Assembly: GCA_029260765.1 (NCBI GenBank)
Contig: JAJDCP010000063.1
Span: 62,001 to 126,000, forward strand
Source: Planctomycetota bacterium
Lineage (GTDB): Bacteria; Planctomycetota; J058; JAJDCP01
Direction: 5' to 3'
Length of the DNA stretch: 64,000 nt
A program made the translations under genes and the position numbers. A model generated the notes under the pieces. The model worked only from the letters and a program-made list of their open reading frames with translations. It was not told where the DNA came from and made no database searches. Of this stretch, positions 63,166-64,000 are shown piece after piece. The number at the start of each line of letters is the position of its first letter. Positions within the stretch are counted from its first letter, which is position 1.

Positions 63166-63372
63166 ATGTCAGTCCTCGTCTGTTCGCAGTGCAAGCGGCG
63201 CTTCAGCTTCACCAACACGCAAGAACACCCCCACTTTCCGTTCTGCTCGAGGACTTGTAGGTTGATCGACCTCGGCGAATGGCTCAATGAAAGTTACACG
63301 GTCGCCGGTGCTCCACTTCCCGATGGGGGTGATGAGGACTGGGCCCGCTTTGAAGAACAGATGGGAGACTGA
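63166..63372 (+). CDS. yacG: YacG-type zinc protein (68 aa)
   Basis: Small zinc ribbon: VCSQCKRRF (CxxC) and FCSRTCRLIDLGEWLNESY (CxxxC followed by the DLGxW line), the YacG signature. E. coli YacG inhibits DNA gyrase by binding GyrB. ATG 63166 with GGGGAG upstream. The next gene follows by two bases. Confidence 0.9.
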   Translation: MSVLVCSQCKRRFSFTNTQEHPHFPFCSRTCRLIDLGEWLNESYTVAGAPLPDGGDEDWARFEEQMGD

Positions 63373-63374
63373 GA

Positions 63375-64000
63375 GTGGAAGAGCAGACGAGCAAGCCTCA
63401 AGGGTGGCTTGGCGGACTGAAGGTTCCGTTCAACTTCAATGCCTTGATCCTCTGCTTTGCGGCAGTCGTCATCTTCAAGGTCGGCGTCTGGTCGATCGAG
63501 CTCTTCACCCCGGGCGGGCATGTCTTCGAGCGGGTCGTGCAGAAGCTCGACGACGCGGTCGAAGACAACGAGCATCCCTACTTGCAGTGGGCGATCGAGG
63601 TGTTGTCCCCTCTCGAGCAGCGCCAGGCCGCGGCGATCCGCATGAAGGCCGAGCTCGATGCTGTTGACCGCAACGAGAACCTCACCACGACCAAGCGTGA
63701 GCTGCGCGAGCGCATCACGCAGCTGCGTGCAGAGTCCGAGACCGACCCGGCTTCCGCCGCCGCGGCAGACAGTCTGGCGGTCATGCTATTGCAGCTCGAC
63801 CAGCCGGAAGGCCAGGGCGACTTTGCCGCGATGCTCGCCACTGCTCAGGCAGACGGGCGTGCGCTCAGCCTGCCCCGCGATGCGATGAACGCGTTGAGAT
63901 CGAAAGAGATCCCGGCCGTGACCTGGGTCTTGTTCGCTCTGCTCGTCGCCGTGCTGTGGAGCTTCCTGGCTGCCGCCGTCTGCCGTATCTCGGCGATGCA
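63375..64000 (+). CDS. membrane protein, C-terminus off the window
   Basis: GTG 63375 right after the yacG stop; the frame is open to the right edge (208 codons). One membrane helix at ~21-37 (FNFNALILCFAAVVIF), a charged helical region probably outside or in the periplasm, and a second helix at ~190 (VTWVLFALLVAVLWSFLAAA) followed by VCRISAM, a pattern I associate with polytopic proteins of Planctomycetota. Function unknown. Confidence 0.7.
   Translation, partial: MEEQTSKPQGWLGGLKVPFNFNALILCFAAVVIFKVGVWSIELFTPGGHVFERVVQKLDDAVEDNEHPYLQWAIEVLSPLEQRQAAAIRMKAELDAVDRNENLTTTKRELRERITQLRAESETDPASAAAADSLAVMLLQLDQPEGQGDFAAMLATAQADGRALSLPRDAMNALRSKEIPAVTWVLFALLVAVLWSFLAAAVCRISAM

Noticed and set aside
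1..64000. CRISPR array, prophage or rRNA operon
   Set aside because: No regularly spaced repeats, no phage structural genes and no rRNA-like sequence noticed in the window.

Overview
High-GC, gene-dense bacterial chromosome from a Gram-negative-type organism: there are outer-membrane-style lipoproteins, a sigma-54 activator, CopA-like and SGNH envelope proteins, and good Shine-Dalgarno (SD) sites before most starts. Lineage cannot be fixed from the window. Several features I associate with Planctomycetota-like genomes: a DUF1570 metalloprotease-like protein, a TPR protein ending in two RNA-polymerase alpha-CTD domains, many HEAT/TPR proteins, an isolated mraZ, and a membrane protein running off the right edge. 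I hold this as a weak guess. No plasmid, prophage, rRNA, complete tRNA or CRISPR is visible.

Layout. 1-14.5 kb: a HEAT-like membrane protein (partial), then a + strand module of a ~110-aa protein, a 3,658-aa repetitive beta-rich giant protein and two small partners, resembling accessory modules of contractile secretion systems. 14.5-17.1 kb: gene-poor DNA and an IS481-family insertion sequence. 17.1-21.6 kb: mraZ with two tiny downstream genes (-), then dcd, a DCC-family oxidoreductase, a DUF455 ferritin-like protein and an ATP-grasp protein (+). 21.6-29.4 kb: a large membrane protein, plsY and FHA/coiled-coil genes (-), then the overlapping chain ribH-nusB-ftsY (+). 29.4-41 kb: M28-like peptidase, homocysteine methyltransferase, two GIDE-like proteins, copper P-type ATPase, SGNH hydrolase, RtcB with an RbfA-like protein, FHA-GGDEF protein. 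41-47 kb: HEAT protein, DUF2330 protein, a second recoded gene, sarcosine-oxidase-like enzyme, zinc dehydrogenase. 47-64 kb: regulators and unknowns, ruvA with TPR-alphaCTD, disulfide reductase, GT-C transferase, DUF1570 protein, hrpB, pseudouridine synthase, NtrC-type regulator, yacG.

Main result. Two genes only make sense if in-frame UGA is read as selenocysteine. At 19150-19686 both cysteines of the DCC-family CxxC motif are TGA (UxxU). At 43918-44694 one TGA interrupts a frame that continues for 47 protein-like codons. Each is followed, within the distance known for bacterial SECIS elements, by a stem-loop with the same GGUUC apex. UGA is a normal stop elsewhere in the window, so the general code is not altered. 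The UxxU protein heads a translationally coupled set with a ferritin-like DUF455 protein and an ATP-grasp ligase, a plausible uncharacterised redox/metal system.
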